NCBI RefSeq assembly: GCF_039522605.1
Contig: NZ_BAAADS010000001.1
Location: 576,989 to 640,988, forward strand
Length of the DNA stretch: 64,000 bases
Reading direction: 5' to 3'
Source of the DNA: Lentibacillus siamensis
Lineage (GTDB): Bacteria; Bacillota; Bacilli; Bacillales; Amphibacillaceae
Shown here: piece after piece, positions 26,774 through 35,480 of the stretch
Layout of the letters: each line of letters starts with the position of its first letter
Position numbering within the stretch: the stretch's first letter is position 1
The notes under the pieces: generated by a model
Told to the model about the DNA's origin: nothing
Databases searched by the model: none
The model's input: only the letters and a program-made list of their open reading frames with translations
Made by a program: the position numbers and the translations under genes

Positions 26774-29251
26774 TTAATCAGAATAAATCTTATAATTATC
26801 AAAAACAGCTGTTCCGTTGCTGGTGCGGACTCCCGCTTTTCCATGTGTAAACGGAACGGTGCTATTGTCATCATAATCAATCAATGGGCGATTCATATCA
26901 TCTAGGTACACTTTAATATTCGTACCGTTTACGACCACCTTCATATGGTATGTCTTGTTTAACTCGAGTGGTTCACTGGTAGCAACACCGGTGAGGTAGT
27001 TCCAACCATAATTTTCTTTTCCAAGATAGACGCCGTTTGTTGTGATATAGGCGAAATATCCCTGATTAAAATGTTTAAAATTCCCAAGATGACTTCCGTC
27101 CGCCGGATTAGTCGACCGGAGAAGTATTCCGCTTTTAACACCGGAGTCTTTCATAACAATGTCGGTCTCGATTGTATAATCGGACCAGCTATCCTCACCT
27201 GTCAATACCTTTGCATAGTTGCCGCCAATACGATATTTTCCATTTTCAACTGATATATCACCCTCGTAACGCTTCCAGCCGTCATCGTTACCATCGTTAA
27301 AGTCGTGCGTAGTCGTCGGTACAGGAGCACTCTTTGTAAATGCCATTGATTTAAAGTCGTATTCGCCTTTCACAATTTCAACTTTAAGCTGCTGCACCCC
27401 TGCCTCAAGTGGAAGGTTTTTAACGGTGAAGGTTTTCCAATCATTCCACCCTCCAGTGTTGGGTACATCCACAACTCCTGTTAAATTCTGCGATCCGCTC
27501 CAAATTCTTATCTTGGCATCTTCAAATGTTGTCGCCACACGCAGATCGACATCATAGGTTCCGGCCTCTGCTACGTTAACTTTGTACTTCAACCACTCCC
27601 CTGTTTGATTCCATCCGACATTATAGCCACCTTCAGGATTTAAGCGAATATCAACAGCACCATTACGGTACATACCGCCGATATTTTCATTGGTCTTGTC
27701 ATGATAGCCGACACCTTCACCGCCCGACATGTAATGGACCGCTTCTATCGTACCCGGAACCGGTTTCGGTGTATCCCAGGCACCGCTTCCATTGACTTTA
27801 TTACTAAATGCGGTATATCCAAACGATGCATTGGTATTCCTGTCAATATAACCGATTTTGCCGCCGTCCAAGTCTGCGTTCCGGGTTTGTTTTAACATGT
27901 CGTCAATAAAAATTTTGAATTGCTTTCCGTCCTTTTTAACCCGGATGTTATGAAGGACATTGTAATCATAATCATCAGGCAAGGAAGTACTCTCCCACCC
28001 TTGTTTTTCACCGTTCACAACAAATTGTGTTTGCAAACGATGATTATTCTTGTTGATCAAAGCGACTCCATAATTCGCGTTATCCTGATATGCAAAAACA
28101 ACACCATAACCAGGATTTCGTACTCTATCAGGCGGGTGTCCTTTTTCATCAGTAGTAAGCTGCAATAAATTAAATTCCGCGCTGAAGTTGGTCTCTGTAA
28201 AATTCTTCGTTACCATGCCTTCCCATCTATTGTGGGGATTATGGTTTTGTTTTTCTTTTGATGTAAGGTTGGATATTTCTATATTCGACCACTTTTTCTC
28301 ATCTCGGTTGGAAAAGTCACCACTGAAGGCCGGCATATCTGGATCCGGCTGCACACTGGATGTCGGACCGAGCACCTCCATTTTTTTACCGTTCCAGACC
28401 ACCTTATCCAGGTTAAAGTGTCTTCCCGGATCTGCCTGACTGTGATAAACCATATAATAAGTGTCCAGATCAGGGCCAATAATCATGCTGTTATGTCCTG
28501 TACCATGTATCGGTCCTTCCGTATTAATCAAAATCGGATTTTCAGAGGACGGAAGAAAATTTGTAAGCGGACTTCCACTTGTTGAATAGTTCACTCTGTA
28601 TCCCCTATTCCAGACGTGATTGCCGGTATAGGTCATATAATACAATCCATTCCGCTTAAGCAATGTAGCCCCCTCGGTCCAGCCGCCCATATAACTTCCG
28701 GTAGTGGTACCTTTCCCGATTGTATAGGGGTCGGTCATTGGATGAGAAACAATACCTGCGTCACTTGCATTGTAAAAATACCACTGGCCATCATCATCAA
28801 TAAATACATGTCCGTCAATTGTATGACCAATATTCCCTGTTTTCACCTTAAACGGGCCAGTTGGGCTGGTACTTCTTAGTACATAGTGGCCATTTCCTCC
28901 GGGTGACGTATACATGTAAAAGTAGCCGTTCCAATATACGACTTCAGGTGCGTATGCAGCTTTTGTAACGGGGTCGGTGGTACTGAGCCCTTCATAAGTC
29001 CAATCCACCAGATTGTTCGAACTCCATACTTTAATACCGCTCTTGTCATCCACAGTGCTGACATACATATAATAAACACCGTTATGTTTCAGGATATAAG
29101 GATCCCCGGAACCATAATAGACGCCGGTGTCCCATTTCCACTCATTTGGCAAAATAATTGGGTTTTCGTAGGCAGATGCCACCGTTGAAAAACCCAGTGT
29201 ACATGCAGCGACAATTAACGCAAAACACAATCCTTTCAGATAATAATTCAT
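26774..29251 (-). CDS. Secreted GH43-type glycosidase with CBM6-like and DUF1080-like C-terminal domains
   Basis: The protein has 825 residues from the ATG at 29251, which has a strong AAGGAGG site 6 nt upstream. A signal peptide (about 1-27, ending VASAYE) precedes a five-bladed propeller whose likely catalytic residues are D50 (GSGDPYILKHNG), D146 (HTIDGHVFIDDDG) and E193 (WTEGATLL). A laminin-G-like region spans about 320-500. A CBM6-like module with VGYHDKTNENIGG follows at about 510-645. A C-terminal LamG/DUF1080-like module spans about 655-825. It should cut extracellular arabinan-, xylan- or galactan-like chains. It has no sortase motif. Confidence 0.82.
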   Translation of the reverse strand: MNYYLKGLCFALIVAACTLGFSTVASAYENPIILPNEWKWDTGVYYGSGDPYILKHNGVYYMYVSTVDDKSGIKVWSSNNLVDWTYEGLSTTDPVTKAAYAPEVVYWNGYFYMYTSPGGNGHYVLRSTSPTGPFKVKTGNIGHTIDGHVFIDDDGQWYFYNASDAGIVSHPMTDPYTIGKGTTTGSYMGGWTEGATLLKRNGLYYMTYTGNHVWNRGYRVNYSTSGSPLTNFLPSSENPILINTEGPIHGTGHNSMIIGPDLDTYYMVYHSQADPGRHFNLDKVVWNGKKMEVLGPTSSVQPDPDMPAFSGDFSNRDEKKWSNIEISNLTSKEKQNHNPHNRWEGMVTKNFTETNFSAEFNLLQLTTDEKGHPPDRVRNPGYGVVFAYQDNANYGVALINKNNHRLQTQFVVNGEKQGWESTSLPDDYDYNVLHNIRVKKDGKQFKIFIDDMLKQTRNADLDGGKIGYIDRNTNASFGYTAFSNKVNGSGAWDTPKPVPGTIEAVHYMSGGEGVGYHDKTNENIGGMYRNGAVDIRLNPEGGYNVGWNQTGEWLKYKVNVAEAGTYDVDLRVATTFEDAKIRIWSGSQNLTGVVDVPNTGGWNDWKTFTVKNLPLEAGVQQLKVEIVKGEYDFKSMAFTKSAPVPTTTHDFNDGNDDGWKRYEGDISVENGKYRIGGNYAKVLTGEDSWSDYTIETDIVMKDSGVKSGILLRSTNPADGSHLGNFKHFNQGYFAYITTNGVYLGKENYGWNYLTGVATSEPLELNKTYHMKVVVNGTNIKVYLDDMNRPLIDYDDNSTVPFTHGKAGVRTSNGTAVFDNYKIYSD

Positions 29252-29312
29252 TTTTACCTCCTTCACAGTTTCTTTTCCCAGCATGCTTTTGCTAAAAGTA
29301 TCCAAGAGTAAA

Positions 29313-29954
29313 CTAAACTTCTATCTCTTCCTCCTCCATTGCACGATCTAGCTTCAAAAACACCCGGTGCGCACTATAATAAAGGAAAAAACTAATCAAA
29401 CTCGCACAGTAAAACAGTAAACTACCCGGCAAAAACCGGAATAGGAAATATGACAGGAAAAGACCGCCGATCATAAGAAGGGTAGTCGGTAATTGTGAAA
29501 TTCCAACCAAAAAAGCATTTTTGATGTAACCTTTCAAACTGGGCGATTCAAAGTGGACAAACACCGGAAAGATGTAGGCAGCCGTCAATAAATAGGCTGC
29601 ACATACCGCCACTACCAAGATTAGTAGAACAATATTTCCTACTCCTTCATAGTTTAATACGAACCTGACATCAACATATAAAACAAATCCAATCACGAAG
29701 AAAAACAGACCGAGAATATTCGATTGAATAAAGTCTTTCCGGTAATATTTCCAGAAGGTTTTCAAAACCGGAAAATCCGTTTCACCCATCACCCATTTCC
29801 TGACGATGGAAAAAAGCGCGACCGTCGCCGGGGCTGCCCCTAAAACAACAAGCCCCAACAACGTAAAACCAATCCATAACAGATTAGCTATCGCAAGTTT
29901 CATCACCCACTCGCACGCCTGATTTACACGCGTCATAACCCCACCAAACTCCAA
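29313..29954 (-). CDS. yesL: YesL family (DUF624) membrane protein
   Basis: The protein has about 213 residues from a TTG at 29954 preceded by GGGAGG, beginning (M)EFGGVMTRVNQACEWVMKLAIANLLW. This matches the usual YesL/DUF624 N-terminus. Five to six membrane segments follow, with ATVALFSIVRKWVMGETDFPVLKTFWKYYR-like loop residues near 45-75. YesL proteins are found in polysaccharide-utilisation operons of Bacillaceae; the function is unknown. A longer reading up to 30071 enters the repeat at 30010-30128 and is rejected. Confidence 0.78.
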   Translation of the reverse strand: MEFGGVMTRVNQACEWVMKLAIANLLWIGFTLLGLVVLGAAPATVALFSIVRKWVMGETDFPVLKTFWKYYRKDFIQSNILGLFFFVIGFVLYVDVRFVLNYEGVGNIVLLILVVAVCAAYLLTAAYIFPVFVHFESPSLKGYIKNAFLVGISQLPTTLLMIGGLFLSYFLFRFLPGSLLFYCASLISFFLYYSAHRVFLKLDRAMEEEEIEV

Positions 29955-30009
29955 ACCTCCACCTCCCAGAGTAGTAAAGTAAAAGGCCAAAACTGGAACA
30001 TATCGAAAA

Positions 30010-30128
30010 CCGCTCCGGAAATATACTTCGCTTTCCGCGGGCGGCTGGTGAGCCTCCTCGTGCATACGCACTTCGGTGTCTCACCTATGCCTTTCCTCCC
30101 GCTGGAGTCTACGTATATTTCCTACGCT
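30010..30128. repeat. 119-bp interspersed intergenic repeat
   Basis: The element begins CCGCTCCGGAAATATA and ends TATATTTCCTACGCT, so its ends are roughly inverted. It is GC-rich inside and resembles an unnamed repeat that I remember from many Bacillaceae genomes. A 26-bp exact partial copy in reverse orientation lies at 11167-11192. It separates GH2 from yesL within an otherwise compact operon and may fold in the mRNA. Confidence 0.85.
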
Positions 30129-30156
30129 AAATTGTCCCAGCCCTTGGAACTTAAAA

Positions 30157-31920
30157 TCAGCTATTAATCTCACGGATTTTTCCAAGACTGATCTTTGGCT
30201 TCCTGTCTTCCGTCAGCAACCCATTGATCTCCTGTTGAACATCCGTAATTTGTGTATAACAATAGCCCGAGACATACGCACAATCTTTAATCGCCTGTGT
30301 AATAGATTGATAGCGCTGCAAAAACGCTTCTTCCGTAGCGACCTGATTACCGTATCCCCAGCCTTCTTCTCCCTGGAACGCAATCCCGCCATACTCGCTG
30401 ATGATAATGGGCTGACCTTGATAGTGATAACCACTGGCCATTGCAAACTTATGATGATTGTGCGTTCTTTCATTATGAATAATCTTTTCTTTGTCCGCAT
30501 ACCTTTCCGCAAAAACTTCCCCAAACTCTTCATAATCATGTAACGCAAGAATATCGGAAACCGTATGCTCCCAACCGTCATTGACAATGACCGGACGCAT
30601 CGAGTCAAGCGATTTTGTCAAATAGTAGATTCCCTCGGTAAACCGCTGCTGCTTTTCATCCGTGAAAATGTTTTTAACGCCCCATGACTCATTGAAAGGT
30701 ACCCATGTAATAATTGACGGATGATTATAGTTTTGCTGGACGATATCAATCCATTCTTTTGTAAAGTTATCGACTGCCTCCTGAGAAAATTCGTAAGTTG
30801 CTGCAGCTTCGGACCAAACGAGCAATCCTTTTTTGTCACACCAATACAGAAAACGCGGATCTTCAATTTTCTGGTGCTTGCGAACACCGTTAAAGCCCAT
30901 CTCCATTGTTTTTTCGATATCCTCGATCATCGCCTCATCCGATGGCGGCGTTAACATCGAATCCGGCCAATACCCCTGGTCAAGAATTAACTTCTGATAG
31001 ATTGGAGAATTATTCAACAACACCTGTCCATTCTCAATCGATACTTTTCGCATCCCGAAATAAGATTCCACCTGGTCAACTACAGATTCTCCATCATAAA
31101 GGGTAAATGTGACATCATATAAATTAGGATGATTCGGATGCCAGAGTTTCACTTTCCATTCACCAATTCCGCTTGCGATATTCATTTTCGTTTCCATTGA
31201 TGAACGGTCAACAGTTTGACTAAATGATTTCACCGGTTTCCCGTCAAACTGAATATCAGTTTGTACGCGGAGATTGCTGTAAGTTGCGGAATCAGCAAAT
31301 TGATACTCAAATAAAACAGAGCTAGTATCGATATCCGGCGTCATTTTCACAGATTCCAAATGATGTTCATTTACAAATTCCAGCCAAACCGTCTGCCATA
31401 TACCGGTTGTTTGTACATACCAACACCCGAAATTCTCGGATATCCAGCGCTGTTTGCCCCGAGGCTGGTAACAACTGTTGCTGTCTTCAACTTTGACAAC
31501 GAGTTCGTGATGACCGGAATGATTCAAGTAATCTGTTACATCAAAAGCAAACTTGGTATAACCGCCTTGATGGCTTCCGACAAACTGGCCGTCAACCCAT
31601 ACTTTTGTCACATAATCAGATGCATTGAAGTGCAAGAGGGCTCTTTTACCGGTTCCCTCTTCCGGAATTTCTAAAGAACGGCGGTACCAAATATAAGGAT
31701 GAAAGGTTTCCTCGCCAATTCCGCTCGCTTTCGTTTCATACGTGAACGGCACCATAATTTCACTGTCAAAATCATGTTTTTTATACCATTGCTCTCTTTC
31801 GCCAATATTCGCGTCGTCAAAATTAAAATCCCATTTTCCATTAAGATTGATCCAATCTTTTCGTTCAAATTGCGGTCGTGGATAATGCGTAGGTATGGTT
31901 TGATCTGTTTGCACAATCAT
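30157..31920 (-). CDS. Glycoside hydrolase family 2 enzyme
   Basis: This 587-residue cytoplasmic GH2 protein has an N-terminal sugar-binding domain (about 10-185, with WYRRSLEIPEE), an immunoglobulin-like domain (about 185-295) and a catalytic barrel. The acid/base is E411 in WVPFNESWG and the nucleophile is E509 in IIISEYGG. The family includes beta-galactosidases, beta-glucuronidases and arabinosidases, and specificity is not visible. It has no signal peptide, so it acts on oligosaccharides brought in by the ABC importer encoded just upstream (42-nt gap). Confidence 0.88.
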   Translation of the reverse strand: MIVQTDQTIPTHYPRPQFERKDWINLNGKWDFNFDDANIGEREQWYKKHDFDSEIMVPFTYETKASGIGEETFHPYIWYRRSLEIPEEGTGKRALLHFNASDYVTKVWVDGQFVGSHQGGYTKFAFDVTDYLNHSGHHELVVKVEDSNSCYQPRGKQRWISENFGCWYVQTTGIWQTVWLEFVNEHHLESVKMTPDIDTSSVLFEYQFADSATYSNLRVQTDIQFDGKPVKSFSQTVDRSSMETKMNIASGIGEWKVKLWHPNHPNLYDVTFTLYDGESVVDQVESYFGMRKVSIENGQVLLNNSPIYQKLILDQGYWPDSMLTPPSDEAMIEDIEKTMEMGFNGVRKHQKIEDPRFLYWCDKKGLLVWSEAAATYEFSQEAVDNFTKEWIDIVQQNYNHPSIITWVPFNESWGVKNIFTDEKQQRFTEGIYYLTKSLDSMRPVIVNDGWEHTVSDILALHDYEEFGEVFAERYADKEKIIHNERTHNHHKFAMASGYHYQGQPIIISEYGGIAFQGEEGWGYGNQVATEEAFLQRYQSITQAIKDCAYVSGYCYTQITDVQQEINGLLTEDRKPKISLGKIREINS

Positions 31921-31961
31921 AACTCCTTTTTTAATGTATTTTTCGATGCGTTGATAAGGTT

Positions 31962-32876
31962 TTATCCTTTAACCCCTGTAAAACTGATTCCTTTAACAAT
32001 CTGCTTCTCAAAGAAAAAGAAGGCAATAATTACAGGAATCGAAGCCACCGCATTCACTGTCATCGGTAAGACATAATCCTGCGAGTAATTCGAATTAAAT
32101 GTTGGAATCCCAATCGGAAGTGTGTACAACTCTTCTGAAAAGATAGCCAGATATGGCCACAAAAAGTTATTCCATGAACCGATAAACGTGAAAATCGCAA
32201 TCGCCGCCATTGCCGGTTTTGCCAGCGGCAGCACGATATTATAGTAAATCCTGAATAGTGAACAACCGTCAATTTTCGCGCTGTCAATGACTTCTTTTGG
32301 AACGCCGTCAAAAAAGCTCTTAAGAATGACGACACCAAGAGGCGAAGCAATTCCCGGAAGAATTAAGCCAATATAGGAATCAAGCATACTTAAGTCTTTC
32401 ACTATCTGGTACAACGGAATAATAGTTGCTTCACCCGGTACCATTAGTCCCGCAAGAAAAAATACAAAGATAAACTTCTTGTAACTGAACTTAATTTGCG
32501 AAATAGCAAAAGCGGCCATTGACGTGACAACCAACGTGATGATAGTCGTAATAATACCGACAACCAAGCTGTTTACCAGCCACCTTAGCACAGCCGTATC
32601 CATCACAACATGCACGTAATTTTCAAATGTATACGGCGGTGCAAACCATTCCAGTACACCGCTGATGGCTGCTCCCTGTTCCTTAAGTGAGACGAAAAAC
32701 ATCCATATAAGCGGAACCAGGAACAAGACTGCCGTGATAAAAGGAAGCACATTACGTAAAACCTTCCCTCTTTTAAACTTGCTCTTTTTCGGCTGAGGAG
32801 GTGGCTGATTCTGACGAGGCTGATCCGGAACCTGACTTGGTTGAACCTCACGTTTTGGCAATGTATTGGTTTCCAT
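31962..32876 (-). CDS. Sugar ABC transporter permease, MalG type (polysaccharide locus)
   Basis: The 304-residue permease has a proline/glutamine-rich basic tail (about 10-40) before its first membrane segment. The EAA loop is DSAKIDGCSLFRIYYNIVLPLAKP near 200. It ends with FFFEKQIVKGISFTGVKG, typical of CUT1 permeases. It starts 2 nt after the partner permease stop. No ATPase gene is nearby. Confidence 0.9.
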   Translation of the reverse strand: METNTLPKREVQPSQVPDQPRQNQPPPQPKKSKFKRGKVLRNVLPFITAVLFLVPLIWMFFVSLKEQGAAISGVLEWFAPPYTFENYVHVVMDTAVLRWLVNSLVVGIITTIITLVVTSMAAFAISQIKFSYKKFIFVFFLAGLMVPGEATIIPLYQIVKDLSMLDSYIGLILPGIASPLGVVILKSFFDGVPKEVIDSAKIDGCSLFRIYYNIVLPLAKPAMAAIAIFTFIGSWNNFLWPYLAIFSEELYTLPIGIPTFNSNYSQDYVLPMTVNAVASIPVIIAFFFFEKQIVKGISFTGVKG

Positions 32877-32878
32877 CC

Positions 32879-33760
32879 TTATATCACCCCCTGATCATCA
32901 GACTGGCTTTTCAATTGAATTAAAGACAGGATTAGTAGGATGAAAAATAATGCGTAAGACATTGTCGCCGCATAGCCAAGATTGAATTTCTCAAAACCTG
33001 CCTGATAAATATATTGGATAAGCGGCCTGGTGGTTGTACCAGGTCCCCCTCCAGTAATCAACAGAATTTGGGCAAATACCTTGTAGGAAGCAAGTATTTG
33101 CAGCAACAAGATCACTCTGCCAATTGGGATCAGCTGAGGGAACGTAATATACCGGAATTTTTGCCAGGCAGTCGCCCCGTCAATATCAGCAGACTCATAT
33201 AAAAAATCCGGGATATCCTGTAACGCTGCCAGGAACAAAATCATGTTAAATCCAACCGTCCACCATAAGGTCACACCAACGATGGAGACCCATGCGAGAG
33301 TTGGTTCCGCCAGCCAAAAGAATTCTTTTTGAATACCAAACATATGAAGAAAAGAATTCAAAAAACCCGTATATGGCTGCAGGAAAAAAATTGCGATATA
33401 AGAAATGACCGATACAGATAATATCGAGGGCAGAAAATATGCACCCCTGTAAAATCCCCGCAATTTCGTTTTAGTATTAGCCATCAAGGCAAGTACCAAT
33501 GCCAATATAATCATCGTTGGCGTTGATAAAATCGTAAACAACGTTGTATTCCAAAGGGAACTCCAAAAATCGGGATCCTGAAACATCTTGATATAGTTTT
33601 CCAATCCTACAAATTCCATTTTCTGAATAATGGACCAATCGTAAAAGCTCATTTGCAAACCCTTGAAGATTGGATAGACCGTAAACATCACATAAATAAT
33701 AAAAAACGGGAGTAAAAAGGGAATCGCTTTAACATTCCCTGACATTGCTTTACCCTTCAT
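32879..33760 (-). CDS. Sugar ABC transporter permease, MalF type (polysaccharide locus)
   Basis: This 293-residue permease starts with FLLPFFIIYVMFTVYPIFKGLQMSF-like membrane sequence near 15-40. It contains the EAA loop YESADIDGATAWQKFRYITFPQL near 190. It works with the MalG-type partner and the lipoprotein encoded 24 nt upstream to import oligosaccharides released outside, probably by the GH43 enzyme. Confidence 0.9.
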   Translation of the reverse strand: MKGKAMSGNVKAIPFLLPFFIIYVMFTVYPIFKGLQMSFYDWSIIQKMEFVGLENYIKMFQDPDFWSSLWNTTLFTILSTPTMIILALVLALMANTKTKLRGFYRGAYFLPSILSVSVISYIAIFFLQPYTGFLNSFLHMFGIQKEFFWLAEPTLAWVSIVGVTLWWTVGFNMILFLAALQDIPDFLYESADIDGATAWQKFRYITFPQLIPIGRVILLLQILASYKVFAQILLITGGGPGTTTRPLIQYIYQAGFEKFNLGYAATMSYALFFILLILSLIQLKSQSDDQGVI

Positions 33761-33784
33761 CTGCCGTCCACCTCCACCTGTAAA

Positions 33785-35080
33785 TTATTCATCCGGCGTT
33801 AACAACGAGTTTTGTAATAACTCTTTAATTTCCTGTTCCGCTGTTTTAAATGCCTTTTCTGCAGATTTGCTGCCATTAAGGACCGTGTCCAAGTTCCTTG
33901 TAAGTATTGTTTCAATTGTCCCATTGGCGACCGATGGTTTCTGAAAAGCAACATGATCGGCAATTTGAACATATTGACTTCTGTACGGCAGTTCCTGAAA
34001 GGCCTCTTTTTCATAAACCGTCTGTTTTGCCGGTATATGCCCCGCCTCTGCCCAGATTTGTCCATTTTCAGCTACAAAACTTGCAAAAGTAAATGCTGCC
34101 TTCCGTTTTTCCTTATCTACGTTTTCGTTTTTCGGCAAAAACAACGTATGTGAGTTACCAAAGACAGCCTTTTCCCCGAAAATTGCCGGAACCGGAACAA
34201 CACCAAATTCCAGGTCATCCGTTCCTTCCCAAATTCCTGTCGACCAGACACCTGTAATTAGCGTCGCCGCCTTCCCGCTTTGGAATGTACGATAAAAATC
34301 TGTAATATGCAGCGGTATGACCTTATGTTTGTAATACAAATCTTTCATGTAATTTGCCGCTTTTACCGCTTTGTCCATTTCCAAGTCTACCGAGCTCAGA
34401 TCATCAGACAATACACCGTCTGCACCAAGCTGATGATAAAACGACCACCATAACCGGTACGGATCTATCCCTGTTGTTGCAAATGAAAAAGGTGCAATAT
34501 CTTGAGGCAGTTCTTTTTTCAGCTTGTTTAAAAAGTTGACAAATCCCTCAGGAGTCTCTTCAATGATCGGTTTACCCTGGTCATTCAACAAGCCGGCTTT
34601 CCTTAAGTATTCTTTGTTGTAGTAAAAAGCAATTGGATGGGTATCAATCGGAATTGCGTAGTGTTTACCATTAATAACAGATGCGTCTAAAATATTCTGA
34701 TTGAACTTATCCCATTGAAGGCCTTGTTTTTGCGCATCAGGATTAAGGCTGCTGACAACCCCAAGTTCAATCAACTGCGGCAGCCTGGAAATGTGTGAAA
34801 CTGCGACATCAGGTGCCTTCCCGGCCGCAATACCTGTTACCAATTTCGTATAGTAATCATCAAATGGTAATTGAATATAGTTCACGTGTATATCAGGATG
34901 CGTATTGTTGAATTTCTGAACAATTTCTTTCATGAATTCGGCGTCACCCCCGCCAAATAATGTCCAATAGTCAAGTTTTATCTTGTCACTGTCTGTGGAA
35001 CTCATAGCCAGATTAGAACACCCGGATATAAAGACCAGTAATAAAAGCAAAAGCACCATGGAACAACTCTTTTTCTTCAC
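33785..35080 (-). CDS. Sugar ABC transporter solute-binding lipoprotein (polysaccharide locus)
   Basis: The extracellular family 1 binding protein has about 431 residues from a GTG at 35080 with AAGGAGG 10 nt upstream. Its signal peptide is KKKSCSMVLLLLLLVFISGC with the lipobox cysteine at its end. The mature domain begins DKIKLDYWTLFGGGDAEFMKEI. It is the first gene of the operon that runs through both permeases, GH2, yesL, GH43 and sulfatase. A promoter with an overlapping cre-like site lies about 270 nt upstream. Confidence 0.88.
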   Translation of the reverse strand: MKKKSCSMVLLLLLLVFISGCSNLAMSSTDSDKIKLDYWTLFGGGDAEFMKEIVQKFNNTHPDIHVNYIQLPFDDYYTKLVTGIAAGKAPDVAVSHISRLPQLIELGVVSSLNPDAQKQGLQWDKFNQNILDASVINGKHYAIPIDTHPIAFYYNKEYLRKAGLLNDQGKPIIEETPEGFVNFLNKLKKELPQDIAPFSFATTGIDPYRLWWSFYHQLGADGVLSDDLSSVDLEMDKAVKAANYMKDLYYKHKVIPLHITDFYRTFQSGKAATLITGVWSTGIWEGTDDLEFGVVPVPAIFGEKAVFGNSHTLFLPKNENVDKEKRKAAFTFASFVAENGQIWAEAGHIPAKQTVYEKEAFQELPYRSQYVQIADHVAFQKPSVANGTIETILTRNLDTVLNGSKSAEKAFKTAEQEIKELLQNSLLTPDE

Positions 35081-35153
35081 CCGCTTCACTCCTCCTTTTC
35101 CAAAATTAAAAATAGAATGCATTGTACTCAACTTCCAGCTGCTCTACAAAACT

Positions 35154-35239
35154 TTAGAAAACTTGGTTGTCACCAAGCCTTTAGGTGACAGCCATAGTTG
35201 CACTTATGCAGTAAGAAAGTTTTATACTTTCTTATCTGC
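35154..35239 (+). repeat. About 86-bp interspersed repeat, copy 2
   Basis: This is nearly identical to 13326-13413 in the same orientation. It contains CTTGGT-TGTC-ACCAAG and inverted AGAAAG/CTTTCT ends. It lies in the long 5' leader of the polysaccharide operon, so the minus-strand transcript would carry it as RNA. The 400-bp gap 35081-35480 also holds the promoter/cre and the regulator terminator. Confidence 0.85.
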
Positions 35240-35348
35240 TGAAATATACGATTCACATTTTTATACACGCACCCCCTTCTTTAAATCGCAGCATGTTGTC
35301 CATTTATTACAATATATTTGTATAAAACATAAAAGTTGTATTAAATAT

Positions 35349-35377
35349 ACGATAACGCTTTCATATTTCTACGTCAA
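35349..35377 (-). promoter_or_regulatory. Candidate sigma-A promoter with overlapping cre-like site for the polysaccharide operon
   Basis: On the minus strand TTGACG (35372-35377), a 17-bp spacer and TATCGT (35349-35354) form a plausible promoter. TGAAAGCGTTATCG (35350-35363) matches the cre consensus except at the last base and overlaps spacer and -10. CcpA repression is expected. Confidence 0.6.
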
Positions 35378-35409
35378 TTATTTTTTTGAAAAAATGAAAG
35401 TTTTTAAAA

Positions 35410-35454
35410 TACAATAAAAGCTCATTCAATGCATCCTATTTGCATCGAATGAGC
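35410..35454 (-). terminator. Terminator of the ArsR-like regulator gene
   Basis: On the minus strand GCTCATTC (35447-35454) and GAATGAGC (35420-35427) form the base of a long stem with an inner TGCA pair. The sequence TTTTATTGTATTTT follows. It separates the regulator from the polysaccharide operon. Confidence 0.75.
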
Positions 35455-35480
35455 CTTGAAAATTTTTCTGTTGTGTATCG

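Noticed and set aside
29955..30071. N-terminal extension of YesL
   Set aside because: These codons come from the 119-bp repeat. A TTG start with a GGGAGG site gives the family-typical N-terminus.
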